Origin: Phycomyces nitens
Taxonomy: Eukaryota > Mucoromycota > Mucoromycetes > Mucorales > Phycomycetaceae
Assembly: GCA_022702545.1 (NCBI GenBank)
Contig: JAHRBC010000001.1
Location: forward strand, 6,386,001-6,450,000
Direction: 5' to 3'
DNA length: 64,000 nt
Shown: piece by piece, positions 50,763 through 61,663 of the stretch
How positions within the stretch are numbered: the first letter of the stretch is position 1
Layout of the letters: every line of letters begins with the position of its first letter
Notes under the pieces: model-generated
The model's input: only the letters and a program-made list of their open reading frames with translations
The model's database searches: none
What the model was told of the DNA's origin: nothing
Translations under genes and position numbers: made by a program

Positions 50763-52622
50763 ATGACTCTATCAGACCTTCCTCGAGAAATTGTAAACCA
50801 AATCGCGGAACTTCTTTATTTCCAGGACCAAGCCTCTTGTACTCTAGTCTGCAAAGCATGGAGAGAGCTCTTCCAGGATTCCGTGTACTCTGATCTAAGG
50901 ATAAACAGAAGGATATTGGACAGCATTGTTAATTCTACCCAAGATGATCAACAACCCCACCAGAAAAATGGGTACCTTGTAAAACGCTTGGATTTAAAGC
51001 ACGATTTATATGCAACAGATGAAGAGTTTTACACACTGCAGAAAGCCTTTCCAAATATAAAGTCTATTGATCTCAACCCTAATGCTTTAAACCCGGACAA
51101 CTTTGGAACTATGGCTGATTGGAACCTCTGGGGACTACTAAGAGAGCTCATATATTATTTTGATGACTCGATTATGTCTGATCTAGAGAATATACTGGCA
51201 AAAATAACCAAGAGTTTACCACACTTGAGGCGGCTGAATATACATTATTGTTCTGATCATATATATCCGATACCAGTCTCATTAAACACCTTTGAAATCA
51301 TTCACTCACATGCAAACCACCTTGGATATTTGGAATTATGTTTAAATTTATCAGTATTTTCCAAAACCGACGTTGAACGTATACCAGAAGTATTGCCAGC
51401 CACAGAAATGAGGATTTTGAAGATAAGCACTAGAAGTATAGACTATCGATGGCTATATTATTTTGCTCGCAAGTATTCCAATCTACATACACTTGAATTT
51501 GATACTAAAGATACCAGAGATAACGACGAAGAAAGTGAGGATACGAAAAAGCAAAGGACCGATACAATAGAATTATCCCGCAAAGCACCTCTGCTATTCC
51601 AACATCTTACAGCATTAGATATCCGATATTCCCAGTGTTCTGATGAAGAATGTCTATTTTTCTGGGACTTGATCGACTTTCACGATATCCCTTTAAAAAC
51701 TATAAGGGTAGATTTACAGTTAAATTCTGGTTATAACCATCGCCATCACCGTATCTGTAATGTTTCCAAGCGCATCATAGCTATTTGTCTGACAAATTTC
51801 TCAAAGACCATTGAATCTCTTTCTGTAAGAGGTACCTACGAATATATACCAGCTTTCGACTTTGTGGAGATTAAAGACAGGCTTTGCAATCTGGTCAAAC
51901 TGGAAATCGAAATTCCCACGACTGGTGAAATAGACACTCTTCTCTGTGCAGCACCTCACTTGAAGTCACTTTCGCTCGAACATTCTGATATCAGAGTCAA
52001 AAATAAACTCAGCAATTCAAGCAGATTTGTGCTCGCGTCATTCGAAGTAGATTCATCAAAAATTACATCAGACGTTCTCCGGTTTCTTTCATTCCATTGC
52101 AGAAGTTTAAATACATTGAGTTTGGTTGACACAGAAGTACGAGGAAACTTTACAACGCTTGGATGCCAGCTTATCGACATGTCCTACACCCATCTACAGT
52201 TATTAAGTATCATAAGGATGGTGTTTATTATACAAGACAGCAGGAGCTCCTATGACAATTGGAGCATTGCTCTTATTACTGATAAGCCTGACGATATTCC
52301 TCCCAAACAAGATACCGATCCTAAAGCATTTCCAGCTGTTATTAGAGACACATATAAGAATCCTTTTCGTTTATGGATTTATTCAGATAATGAAAAGGAT
52401 ATGTATTATATTTCAGACTCACGAGGTAGCAGTGTCGAGAGATTTGTAAAGAACTACGAGAGGAACAAAAGAATCACAATAGAGAAAGGTATTCATAGAG
52501 GAAGAGGAAGACGGTCCGATTATTGGAACAACAGGTGTATGTTTGGATATACAAAGTTAAAGATTGGTTATATTGCTAGTTTTATCACAGAAGAAACTAT
52601 CGATTATTATTATAATTGTTGA
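50763..52622 (+). CDS. Long F-box/leucine-rich-repeat protein
   Basis: An intronless frame of 619 residues from ATG 50763 (an upstream in-frame TTG is not used). The F-box is at the very N-terminus (MTLSDLPREIVNQIAELLYF, then CTLVCKAWRELF). Many irregular LRRs follow, for example LVKRLDLKHDL, FPNIKSIDLNPNAL, LPHLRRLNIHYC, YSNLHTLEFDTKD, FQHLTALDIRYSQCSDEECLFFWDLI, LVKLEIEIPTTGEIDTLLCAAPHLKSLSLEH, CRSLNTLSLVDTEV and HLQLLSIIRMVF. The C-terminus is Arg/Tyr-rich (GIHRGRGRRSDYWNN, then KLKIGYIASFITEETIDYYYNC). It is a predicted substrate receptor of an SCF ubiquitin ligase; the substrate is unknown. A broken partial copy lies about 0.8 kb downstream. Confidence 0.85.
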   Translation: MTLSDLPREIVNQIAELLYFQDQASCTLVCKAWRELFQDSVYSDLRINRRILDSIVNSTQDDQQPHQKNGYLVKRLDLKHDLYATDEEFYTLQKAFPNIKSIDLNPNALNPDNFGTMADWNLWGLLRELIYYFDDSIMSDLENILAKITKSLPHLRRLNIHYCSDHIYPIPVSLNTFEIIHSHANHLGYLELCLNLSVFSKTDVERIPEVLPATEMRILKISTRSIDYRWLYYFARKYSNLHTLEFDTKDTRDNDEESEDTKKQRTDTIELSRKAPLLFQHLTALDIRYSQCSDEECLFFWDLIDFHDIPLKTIRVDLQLNSGYNHRHHRICNVSKRIIAICLTNFSKTIESLSVRGTYEYIPAFDFVEIKDRLCNLVKLEIEIPTTGEIDTLLCAAPHLKSLSLEHSDIRVKNKLSNSSRFVLASFEVDSSKITSDVLRFLSFHCRSLNTLSLVDTEVRGNFTTLGCQLIDMSYTHLQLLSIIRMVFIIQDSRSSYDNWSIALITDKPDDIPPKQDTDPKAFPAVIRDTYKNPFRLWIYSDNEKDMYYISDSRGSSVERFVKNYERNKRITIEKGIHRGRGRRSDYWNNRCMFGYTKLKIGYIASFITEETIDYYYNC

Positions 52623-53411
52623 AATTGTTTGAATCTAGTTTTTGAATTAGTATAATAATCTACCAAGATTTAAACATTGATTTCGTCGATTTTTTTTTCA
52701 ATTTCTTTTAATAAAGCTCTGCAAAAGGATATTTGATATCCAGAATTTTAAAAAATATATTTCGTAGTTATCAAACAATAATATCAACCAAATTGCTTAA
52801 TTTTATGAGCAAAACGTATATTTAATAGAAAAGAAGAATTTCAAGTTGAGGATAGGGTACTATGAATTAAAGAAAATATTGAAATGAAAAGCATGAAGAG
52901 TCGTCTTTTTCATTTGGGAATTCAAATTATATTGTGGTGATCCAGCCATGTTGATGTATATTTTACATATTCGTAAGCTTAGTAGTGATTAGCTTGGCAA
53001 ACAAGGAATATAAATTATCTATGAATACATAATAGCTAAGAAGTAATAAGGTACGATAGATTATATATGACAATGCATCAGAATAATAATAACATGGACA
53101 TTAGGCTCAGAAGCTTATTCGATCTAATATCAAAATATGATAAAAGACCACAGAGATCGAGAAGTCCAAGACATTAGTGCAATATCAGATTTCAAAAGTA
53201 TATAAAGAGCGGCACATTTTGTATCTTAATAAATACAGGCTTATATACAGTCTCAAAGCACTCACTTACTGTATATATTCTATTTTATCATTTTTTTTAC
53301 TATTTTCTTACATGAAAATATAACAAATCTCAATCTAAAGATAGTCAAATTTTGTAAAAGTAGTAACCAAGATGATATATAAAAAAACAAAGGGACAATA
53401 TAATAAAATTC
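52623..53411. other. Spacer between F-box gene and its pseudogene
   Basis: AT-rich, no intact frame. The 5' half of a duplicated F-box gene would be expected here but is not recognisable. Confidence 0.5.
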
Positions 53412-53840
53412 TACCATAGAGCTTCTCTGTCATTCCAACGTCTAAAGACCTTGAATCTTGAACATTGCAGTTCTTAAAAAATGTCCATTTTTCTGGAAAA
53501 TGATCTACTTTTACAATGTCCCTTTAAAGCTTTCAAAGATTAGCATATGCTTGTATGGAAATCCTCATAAATATCATATCTATAATGTTTTCAAATGTGA
53601 CATAACTATTTGTATATCAAACTTCTCAAAAACCATTGAATCTCTTTTTATGAGAGATGCCAATAAAAATACGATACATTTTGACTAAGGGGGATCAAAG
53701 ACAAGCTTTGCAATTTTGTCGAGCTGGAAATCAAAGTTACTATGACTAGTCTGATTATTTGAACAGCATCTGTGTTTTTAGATATATAAAGATTGGACAT
53801 ATAGCTGATTGTGATGTTGAGAATAATGTAAGCGTATTTC
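53412..53840 (+). pseudogene. Truncated, internally deleted copy of the upstream F-box/LRR gene
   Basis: Fragments align in order with the C-terminal half of the F-box gene at 50763. RASLSFQRLKTLNLEHCSS corresponds to KAPLLFQHLTALDIRYSQC. CPFFWKMIYFYNVPLKLSKI corresponds to CLFFWDLIDFHDIPLKTIRV. ITICISNFSKTIESLFMRDA corresponds to IAICLTNFSKTIESLSVRGT. GIKDKLCNFVELEIKV corresponds to EIKDRLCNLVKLEIEI. Then the sequence jumps to YIKIGHIADC, matching YTKLKIGYIAS near the parent's C-terminus; about 200 residues between are missing. Frameshifts and stops occur (for example at 53474 and 53687). No F-box is seen. Confidence 0.85.
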
Positions 53841-56800
53841 CTTTGTTTTATAGCCTGATTTTGCTTTAGAAGCTTCATATTTTGAAATATGGGGAACGAG
53901 AGAATACTCGCTTAAAAAAAAACAGACTTCATATCTGTTTTGGAACATTTTTGATAGTTGGTTTAAAGGTTTTTTGGTACATAAAAAGTCTGTATATACC
54001 CAGCAATTAACATATTTTATTATTATCAATGTAAAGGCCGCGAAATCTTGGAGCAAGAATATTGAATAGAAATATTTCTAATAATAATTGATATAATATA
54101 AATGCATGTTTTTTATTTTAATTAGGATCTAAGCTTATCCAACAATAATCCTAGCTATTCTCGCTGCTCTTCCTATATTCTTGCTGATTCTTCATAGGAA
54201 ATATTCTCGCGGTCTGCCTTTTATCTAATTGATGTGTATATTTCTTTTCTTCTTCTGAAGAAACGAGAATACTTCACATTTTTGTCCAATCAACTCTATA
54301 TATTTGCTCTATAGACTGGTCAGAGAGGTTACAACAAATTCCTATGCTGTATTTATACCAAATATCAGTGAAAGCTACAACTGCTCAATCTAGTTGCTAG
54401 TACTAAAGTTTAGAAGCAGCTGACTGGGTTTGTTAAGCTGCTATGATCGAAAATATTGGAGATGCCGGTGTCCAGTGCAAGGAATCCTGAGAACTTGACC
54501 TGCAATTTTTGGGTGTCTGATGTGTTTATTGTCTTTTTTTGCCAGTACAGTGGCTGTCATTGCATACAATATAGCTTGTAAAGTGGAAATCAGCCCAGGA
54601 ATTACCATCTGTATCTAATGATTAGAAAGAAACACTTTCTCTTCTTCTTTCTCGAAAGGTACAAGTATTTGTGGTTCAAAATCTTTGTATCCTGTTGTGT
54701 TAAACAGCTTACAATTCCAAAAATGGTGCATTTGGTATATACTGGCAACAACAGAATCCTAAAAATTTTATGTTCAAGAGGAGGAATTTTCATGATACAT
54801 TTTGTTACAGTTACTTGAAGAAACATAGTGCGCGGATACGCAACCAAGTTTAGGAAAGTAGGCACAGCAATATTGTCTTGGGTGGTATTATACTTGAATA
54901 TAATGTTCTACAATACAACAGATAACTTGATTACAGCTCTTGACAAGAAATAGTTTAAACCTTACTGGGTGTTGAAGTCAACAAGACTTTTCATTGCTTC
55001 TACTTGAAAACTTGATATATAGAATACAACTCTTTGGCATGATCCTCATATTTCAATTATCATTTCCTGGTTTCCATGGGCGTTTTACTGAGAAATCATG
55101 TCTAGACTACTTTTTCTGTTTTTACGAGTGACTTTTGAGATATATATTTTAACTTTCTGGAATACTTTAGCATATAATGCATGCTGTGCTCCGTACTGGA
55201 TCGACTTTAAGAGAGTTTTACCTTTGAATACCACAGTCTTGTACCAGTTCTTCCGCTTTTCAAAGTTTGAAGAAAGACTCATTCTCAAAATGCAACCCCC
55301 AAAAATAAGTCCATAGCTAAAGCATCAACTAAGCAAATCTCATCACAATGTCTAAAAAAAAAGAACCATATTCAATTTTACCGTTATATTTAGTGGCCAC
55401 CAAAACAATGCATTCAGCCAATCCCCGGATTTCTATCTCCAAGGAGAACATATCATCAAAATACATACTAGAATTAATTTGGCTACGACATAGCATTGCA
55501 TGGATTAGGAGGAAGCATAGTCTGTACTTTATACATACCATCTTGTTCTTTTAGTAGTTTTCCATGAAGCCTTGGTTTGAAACATACATGTATTCCCCCT
55601 TTTTTGGGCGTTTAATAGCTTATGCAGAGCTTAAATTTCAAATTTGGATAATAGAAATAATCCAGGTGGCAGAATAGATACGTTAATCCTTCCATTTGTT
55701 TCTGTTTCTGTCCAAGAAACTCTTTGTGTATTAGCAACGCCTCATGGGGAAGGGCGGATAATGACGATATGTGTTTTTGCATGTTAATTAACCAAGTTTC
55801 TATAATAAGAGCTACTAGATATTTCTATTCTTGTTAAATTATATTTCTATTTATTAGAGTCAAGAAATTTATACTTGGAAGCTGAATATCTGGTATAGTT
55901 GCTGTTTATACAGCCTGAGACTGGTACATGTGTAAGCATATGGCATCCTATACATTCTGTACCATTATTTTAGACAGATACTTGCCGCTAAATCTGCCCA
56001 GTATTTTGGATCCCTAAGAACACCTACAACCTCTCCATTGTTGTTATTACGAGTCAAATAATTGGACTCCATGGGATGTTTTTGAGCTGTACGCATATTT
56101 GGAGCCGTAAAGCATATTTTGTCCATTCCACATATTACATGGTGTTAAAGATTTGTTTCAAGTATCAATTGACCACCTATCCAGCCAATTCGTCTACATA
56201 AAAGACATGATTCAATTAACCTTTTGGCCAAATGTTAAACAATTTCCTTGGACTTTCTAAAAGCATAAAGGATTTGTAAATAGACTTTACATGATCTATA
56301 AACTCTTTAAACAGTCATTAAGCGCGTATTTGTCTCATGCAAACACATGTTGATGAGGTCAAAGAAATTGACATCTTATTAAGTTTTAAACAGGCAACTC
56401 ACATGAAATAAGAATAAACATCCAAAATTATGAGGTGTTTAAATAGTCAAACACCGTACCAATAGAAACCGTCGCTGATGTAAATATATATATATATAGA
56501 TGACTTTACTCGATCGTTTCCTTTTTACTATAGATCTATAGATCTCTATATATATAAATCAGTAAAATATAAATTAGAATAGCCATCAATTGAATAATTA
56601 GTATGTAAAATATCTATAGAACTGTGTCAAACTTTTATCAAAATACAATTCAAATACCTGATCATAAGATGTATAGAGGAAAAGATATCAAGGCGGCTAC
56701 TGAATATTTGAATACCAGAATCGATTGATTGTAGAATAGTAAAGGACAGATGCTTTCTTGCGGTTTTTCACATGCCCCCCAGCGACACGTGGGTGATACC

Positions 56801-56874
56801 ACTGCTATTATCTTGCAAGACAATAAAGAAGAATTCGATTGTTAATTGAACATTTCAACCATTTCTTCCAAACA
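53841..56874. other. Gene-poor AT-rich region
   Basis: About 3 kb with short broken frames on both strands. Minus-strand fragments near 54600-54870 and 55330-55540 (SLEIEIRGLAECIVLVATKY) look faintly protein-like but match no family I can name. (TA)n runs occur near 56487 and 56540. Possibly more decayed mobile DNA. Confidence 0.4.
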
Positions 56875-57867
56875 ATGACAAGTCATTATCTCTCTCATTA
56901 TGCGCTGGTCGCAATCATTACTCTTCTCATCCTCAGTGCCATCCTACCCGTCTCTTGCGATGACAACATTACAACGATTGCCTCGGAATCAATAGAGTCC
57001 CAGAGATCTGTGGTAATCAGCTTTGTGCTCGGGACATTCTCAATGATATACAGCGTAATACGGGCCATATTCTCGCTCACATACACCATCGTCGCCACAC
57101 CATTCCGTTACTTGTTTTTGTTGGCGAGCGCATTATGGCAAGTTATTGTCATGAAGCCTCTCAACTATCTATTCCAAGGTGCCAGTCTTTTGTTCCCAAT
57201 TATCCTGTACGCAGTTGGTGCCGTGGTCTGTGGATTGTTTATTGGATTGTGTGGCGGTTTCCTATCAGAAGCATTGGCATCTGCAGTTGTGGCAGCGACC
57301 TGGGGATCAGACAACTCGCCAGCCAACAAGGGCCAGACGGTATATTATCCCGATGAAGACCAACCTCATCAGTCTGAACATAGCCAGGAATATTCCAGCC
57401 AAACCAACGGATCGGGAATAGTGCCTGAAATGTGCGATACAGAAGATGAAGTAAACCCCCAGAGCACGGCCTTGAGCAGCAGCACAAGTTTAAGTACAAA
57501 CGGTAGTTTTAGTGCAAGCAGTCGAGATGGCCGATTCACCTATCCTAGCAATGCAGTCGATTCATTCCCAGTCATTCCTGAAGAGATATTACCAAAGAGC
57601 CATTTCGGCACTGGAGAGCGCGAAGAATGTCGTAAGATGCACGGTAGAAGAGGAAAACGGTCTAGCTTTAGTTCGGATTCATGGCGCCATATACCCTATG
57701 CCCTCTCGCCCCGAAGACTTCCTAGAACAATGACCGCTCGATCGTCATTTTCAGAAACCAGCCAACAACAGGACTCCATGGCGTCCAATGACGATGACTG
57801 GGAAGAATGGACAGACGAGGAAGAGACGAGAAAGAAGACTCTTCGCCGTCGCAAGAGACATGGATAG
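56875..57867 (+). CDS. Hypothetical multi-span membrane protein with acidic/basic cytosolic tail
   Basis: A single exon of 330 residues from ATG 56875 (the upstream TTG in frame is not a start). Residues about 7-27 (ALVAIITLLILSAILPVSC) form a signal peptide or first span ending at SCDD. Further hydrophobic segments follow: VVISFVLGTFSMIYSVIRAI, LTYTIVATPFRYLFLLASAL, and a long Gly-rich span LLFPIILYAVGAVVCGLFIG...GFLSEALASAVVAA. After about residue 145 the chain is hydrophilic, Ser-rich and charged, ending in DDDWEEWTDEEE and RKKTLRRRKRHG. No family is recognised. It is probably an endomembrane protein with a long disordered tail. It converges on the tail-anchored protein gene, 246 bp away. 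Confidence 0.75.
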   Translation: MTSHYLSHYALVAIITLLILSAILPVSCDDNITTIASESIESQRSVVISFVLGTFSMIYSVIRAIFSLTYTIVATPFRYLFLLASALWQVIVMKPLNYLFQGASLLFPIILYAVGAVVCGLFIGLCGGFLSEALASAVVAATWGSDNSPANKGQTVYYPDEDQPHQSEHSQEYSSQTNGSGIVPEMCDTEDEVNPQSTALSSSTSLSTNGSFSASSRDGRFTYPSNAVDSFPVIPEEILPKSHFGTGEREECRKMHGRRGKRSSFSSDSWRHIPYALSPRRLPRTMTARSSFSETSQQQDSMASNDDDWEEWTDEEETRKKTLRRRKRHG

Positions 57868-58113
57868 ATATAGTGTCATTATAATGTTTAATAGAATTCT
57901 CTCTTTTTTTTAGCCTTCTTTTTTTTTACAAGCTAAACCTACAAGCAGCTGTTGCATTATGATTTTGCTTATTTTAGTGGAGGGTCTTGTACGACACGAG
58001 TACAAATTAATTACGTTGATCGACACTATTATTGTGAAAATATACTCAACGGGTTGAAGAAGTGGGGGGGTTTATGTAAGGACAATGTGGATATTTACAA
58101 AAAGACAGGCATC

Positions 58114-58821
58114 TTAAAAATCACGCATGAAATGATAAACTAATCCGACAATGCTTGCCAAAAGAAGTACTCGAAACAATCGCCAGAGATACTCGGACGC
58201 CACTTTATCGGGTGCAGCCACTGCTGGTTTTGCAGCCTCATCCCTCATCTTCTTTGAAGACAGTTCTTCTGTCTCGGGTTCCTTGAGAATCTCTGGTGCG
58301 TGAACAGGCGATGAGTTCTGTCGCTGCTTCTCCTCCTCATGGCTCTCTGCCAATTGTTCAATCACTTCCTGGCTCCGGAGCTGTTCTGAAATCGCTTCGG
58401 CAACCAGAGGGGCTCCAGTCTGGGCAAGAAGTGTCTCCACAACTTCCTGGATAACCCCCTTTTTGTCCTCTTCGACCGTAGCCTCTTCTAATGCGGCCTG
58501 AGCAAGGTCTATAAATCTGTCCTTGTTTATCTCCCCGGACTCATAACGGGGAAGTTCTTCGGTGCGCAGTGTCTCGATGGCCTGTCGCAGTGGGTCATCC
58601 GGATGAATGTCAATGTGCAAAAAGTCGCTGCTATCGCTACTTTCTATACTGTTGCTGCGGTCTCGAGTTGAAGCTGGGACCAGCTTGGAGATGTCGGCCG
58701 TGCTCTCGAATGGCGCCTCCTCAAAATCGTCGTCATGGTCTGTGAGGGTAGGCTTTGTTCTCTGGCGAAGAGTTGATGTATCGGGTGCATAGAGATGGGT
58801 AGTTTGTTGTGCAATTACCAT
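58114..58821 (-). CDS. Hypothetical tail-anchored membrane protein
   Basis: A single minus-strand frame of 235 residues. The first ATG is at 58821 (MVIAQQTTHLYAPD); the frame is open farther upstream only through a TTG. The chain is acidic and helical (DDPLRQAIETLRTEELP, FIDLAQAALEEATVEEDKKG, VVETLLAQTGAPLVAEAISE), with a coiled-coil-prone region and Ser-rich clusters. It ends in one hydrophobic span (FRVLLLASIVGLVYHF) followed by MRDF, the layout of a tail-anchored protein facing the cytosol. No catalytic motif. The organelle cannot be predicted from this alone. It is divergent from the GH16 gene. Confidence 0.7.
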   Translation of the reverse strand: MVIAQQTTHLYAPDTSTLRQRTKPTLTDHDDDFEEAPFESTADISKLVPASTRDRSNSIESSDSSDFLHIDIHPDDPLRQAIETLRTEELPRYESGEINKDRFIDLAQAALEEATVEEDKKGVIQEVVETLLAQTGAPLVAEAISEQLRSQEVIEQLAESHEEEKQRQNSSPVHAPEILKEPETEELSSKKMRDEAAKPAVAAPDKVASEYLWRLFRVLLLASIVGLVYHFMRDF

Positions 58822-59258
58822 TCTGATCAATATCTTGGGTGTAGTCAATAAAATAACAGCAATATAATTATGTGGTGGAAAGAAGTGCGTGTGTTTCTAT
58901 AAACAGAACAAGACCAAAGCAAGAGAAAATCCAGAGTAAAGGAGCAGTGAAGCAGGAGTTTCCTAAAATGGAAAGCTGGCCTACGAATCATATCCATGCT
59001 GAATTTAATTAGTATTATTATTTTTATATGAATTGACTTTGCTCTTTTGAACAAGATAACCAAGCAGTTTAATGAATATCATACCCAACACAATTGCTCC
59101 AGAGGATAATCTCTCTCTCTTTTAAAATAAAATAAAATAAAATAAAAAGATATTATCCTGTCAATATGAGCTTTTGATTCGGTCTGCTGTCACTTGGAAT
59201 GGAAGGACCAGGCCTATAAAGACCTGGTAAACAATGTGGATATACTCTTTGTTCAAGT
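58822..59258. other. Divergent promoter region with (AAAAT)n
   Basis: AT-rich, including AAAATAAAATAAAATAAAATAA near 59125-59148, and the TATA box of the GH16 gene. Confidence 0.6.
59215..59221 (+). promoter_or_regulatory. TATA box of the GH16 gene
   Basis: TATAAAG 44 bp upstream of the ATG at 59259, within an inverted CCAGGCC/GACCTGG context. Confidence 0.6.
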
Positions 59259-61020
59259 ATGCGTTTGATTTCATGGGGTTCAGTCGGTGCATTTGCACTT
59301 CTTTTTATGCCTGCCTTTGGATTCGAATTCAAGGCAGATGCAGTCCAGAGAATGTCAACTCAATACGAAAGGAAAGAATATTGTCTGGTGTTTGAAGACC
59401 AGTTTAATCAATTTGATCTCTCAAAGTGGCAGGTAAGAAGGGCTGGCTGGGAAGCCAAGTGTTTGACTGATTAAATTGTATTTTGTACAGCATGAGACCA
59501 CCTTGGCCGGAGGTAAGTTGACTTGTGAATTTTGCAATGTATTTATTAAATGTCTACAGGTGGAAACTGGGAATTCCAGTGGTACAAAAGAGAGAAATAT
59601 GTTGTGCAGGCCACTTTAACTTATTCCCCGTATTAGGTATACCAATAACCGAAGCAATAGCTATGTACGAGATGGCGTTCTCTACCTTCACCCGACATTC
59701 ACATCGGATTTCATGGGTGAGGCGGCCATGAAGGACAATGGAAAGGTCAGCCTGTGGTAAGTACTTTTACAGAGTACAATAATATCAATACTCATTAAAT
59801 AAATAAATAATATATATAAAAAAAGGTCAGGGGATCGTTTCACGAGCTGTACAGGTAAGAGCAAAGGACTAGACAGAACAATGTACTCACTACCGTGTTT
59901 CCAATCAATCTAATTGCAGACAATTCCAACTATGGTCCGTAAAGGCAAGCCCTGACAATGCTTTTTGATATTAAAGAAAGAGACTTTTAGGGTGTGAGAG
60001 AATGTCTGGAGTGGTTTCTGGAGGAAACTATATCAATCCCATTAGATCAGCCCGTATCCGTACACTGGAATCTGTGGCCATTCGATACGGCAAGGTCGAA
60101 GTCAGGGCCAGATTGCCCAGGGGAGACTGGCTCTGGTAAGTCTAGAGATGTCACACAGGAAATCTCACATGAAAATCTGTGCTTAGGCCTGCTATCTGGA
60201 TGATGCCGAAGTACGCATCATATGGAACATGGCCTGCAAGCGGTAAGTCTGAATCACCATAGGGCCACAAACTGACACTAGGATGGCCCATTTTAGGTGA
60301 AATTGACATTGTAAGTCCACTAGGTCCAAAAGAGGACGAAAGCCTTGGTACTCATGTAATATTTTTTGTCTTTAGATGGAATCTCGAGGTAACCGTTATT
60401 ATTCTCATGGAAATGTCTCCAACATCGGATCAACTCTTCACTGGGGACCTAGCTATGATCTCAACAAGGCATCCATGACCCATGCCGAGGCCATATTGGC
60501 AGATGACGAGACATTTGCAGACAGATTCCATACTTATGGTGAGTATTGTCCTTTATGAGCGTCTGCTAACAAGAGAACGTATTGTTGTTGCTTATTAATA
60601 GGCTTGGAATGGTCTGCAGAGGGCCTCAGGACATATGTTGACGACAAGACGATCCTCCAGGTTGACTTTGACGAGCCCTTTTTTGAGCGTGGCAATTTCC
60701 CCAGGTGGTCCATGAACCCATGGGAAGCAGGAGACATTGGGGCTCCTTTTGATCAAGAGTTCTATCTGGTAACAAGTTCTTTTTTTTAAAAAGTAAAACT
60801 ATCATAGCTCACACTCTTCCAGATCCTCAATCTAGCCGTCGGTGGTGTCAATGGCTTCTTCCCTGATGCGCCTCGTAAGCCATGGAACAACAAAGATCCA
60901 CATGCAGTGAATGCATTCTGGAACAACAGAAACCAGTGGCTGCCTACCTGGGGAAAGGGCAACAGAAGGGCCTTTGCAATTGACTCTGTCAAGATCTGGT
61001 CTTCTGAGGAAGAGTGCTGA
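59259..61020 (+). CDS. Secreted glycoside hydrolase family 16 beta-1,3-glucanase-like protein
   Basis: A gene of about a dozen short exons. It starts MRLISWGSVGAFALLFMPAFG, a signal peptide. Next: EYCLVFEDQFNQFDLSKWQHE, NWEFQWYTNNRSNSYVRDG, GVLYLHPTFTSDFMG, YGKVEVRARLPRGDWLWPAI and WMMPKYASYGTWPASGEIDIM. ESRGN follows, completing the GH16 catalytic ExDxxE motif. Later blocks are FHTYGLEWSAEGLRTYVDDK, MNPWEAGDIGAPFDQEFYLI and LNLAVGGVNGFFPD, with DSVKIWSSEEEC at the C-terminus. The arrangement matches laminarinases and the glucan-binding GNBP branch. Both catalytic glutamates are present, so hydrolysis is plausible. Exon 2 is 22 nt (59491-59512), and a 14-nt microexon (60297-60310) encodes GEIDI with flanking bases. 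It probably acts on cell-wall or environmental beta-glucan. Confidence 0.9.
60297..60310 (+). other. 14-nt microexon encoding GH16 nucleophile motif
   Basis: Flanked by TTTTAG| and |GTAAGT. Skipping it would delete the catalytic Glu-Ile-Asp and shift the frame. With it, GCA AGC G|GT GAA ATT GAC ATT|ATG GAA reads ASGEIDIME. Confidence 0.85.
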
Positions 61021-61223
61021 TTCCAATTCTACTCATTGAGACACTATACCTCCCTCCCTTACCCCACAATTACAGCTAATAAATGTGTGTAATCATATTT
61101 CCCCGCGTTTCTCATCATTTCCCAATCTTGTGCTACTTTTTAACATCTCTTGGAAGGATACTTTCAACAGATATTTATTCATTTATTTATTCATTTATTT
61201 ATATATTTATTATGGGAGGGTAT

Positions 61224-61663
61224 TTACAACTTGGACTTTTCACCACCGAGCTGCTTAAAGACGGTGTCCAACTTGGTAGCCAACATCATCTGGCCCTTGA
61301 TCTTCAGCTTACCGCTCATGAATGCCTTTTGACCTGTAGCTAAAGTTAGCAAACGATCCAAGACCTCAATGTATCCTTACCGTTGAGCTTGCCGCCGGCC
61401 AAATCAAGGAAGTCGGCATCGCTGAGAGAGAGAATGGCATCGGGCTTTGCGGCACCCTTGCCCTTTTGGACTGAGCCGGCCTTCTTGAGGTCAATGGTGA
61501 AGGTCTCGGTCTTACCCTCGGCGTTCTTGATAACAAACTCAAAGATACCGTTAACCTGCTTGATGAGCTTGGCCTTGGCTTCAGGGGTCTGGCCATCAAA
61601 GGCCGCCTTGAGAGAAGCGAAAATCTCGGAGCTCTTGAAACCAGCAGTCTTGATATCGGACAT
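61224..61663 (-). CDS. SCP2 sterol-carrier-domain protein with peroxisomal PTS1
   Basis: Two exons on the minus strand, 61381-61663 and 61224-61339, give 132 residues. It is a stand-alone SCP2 domain: SSEIFASLKAAFDGQTPEAK, FEFVIKNAEGKTETFTIDLK, PDAILSLSDADFLDLAGGKL, then TGQKAFMSGKLKIKGQMMLA and TKLDTVFKQLGG. It ends SKL, the type-1 peroxisomal targeting signal. This is the size and layout of fungal Pox18-type proteins, which bind lipids or acyl-CoA inside peroxisomes, often in fatty-acid breakdown. A TATAAAG is 56 bp upstream of the ATG. The gene converges on the GH16 gene, 203 bp away. Confidence 0.93.
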
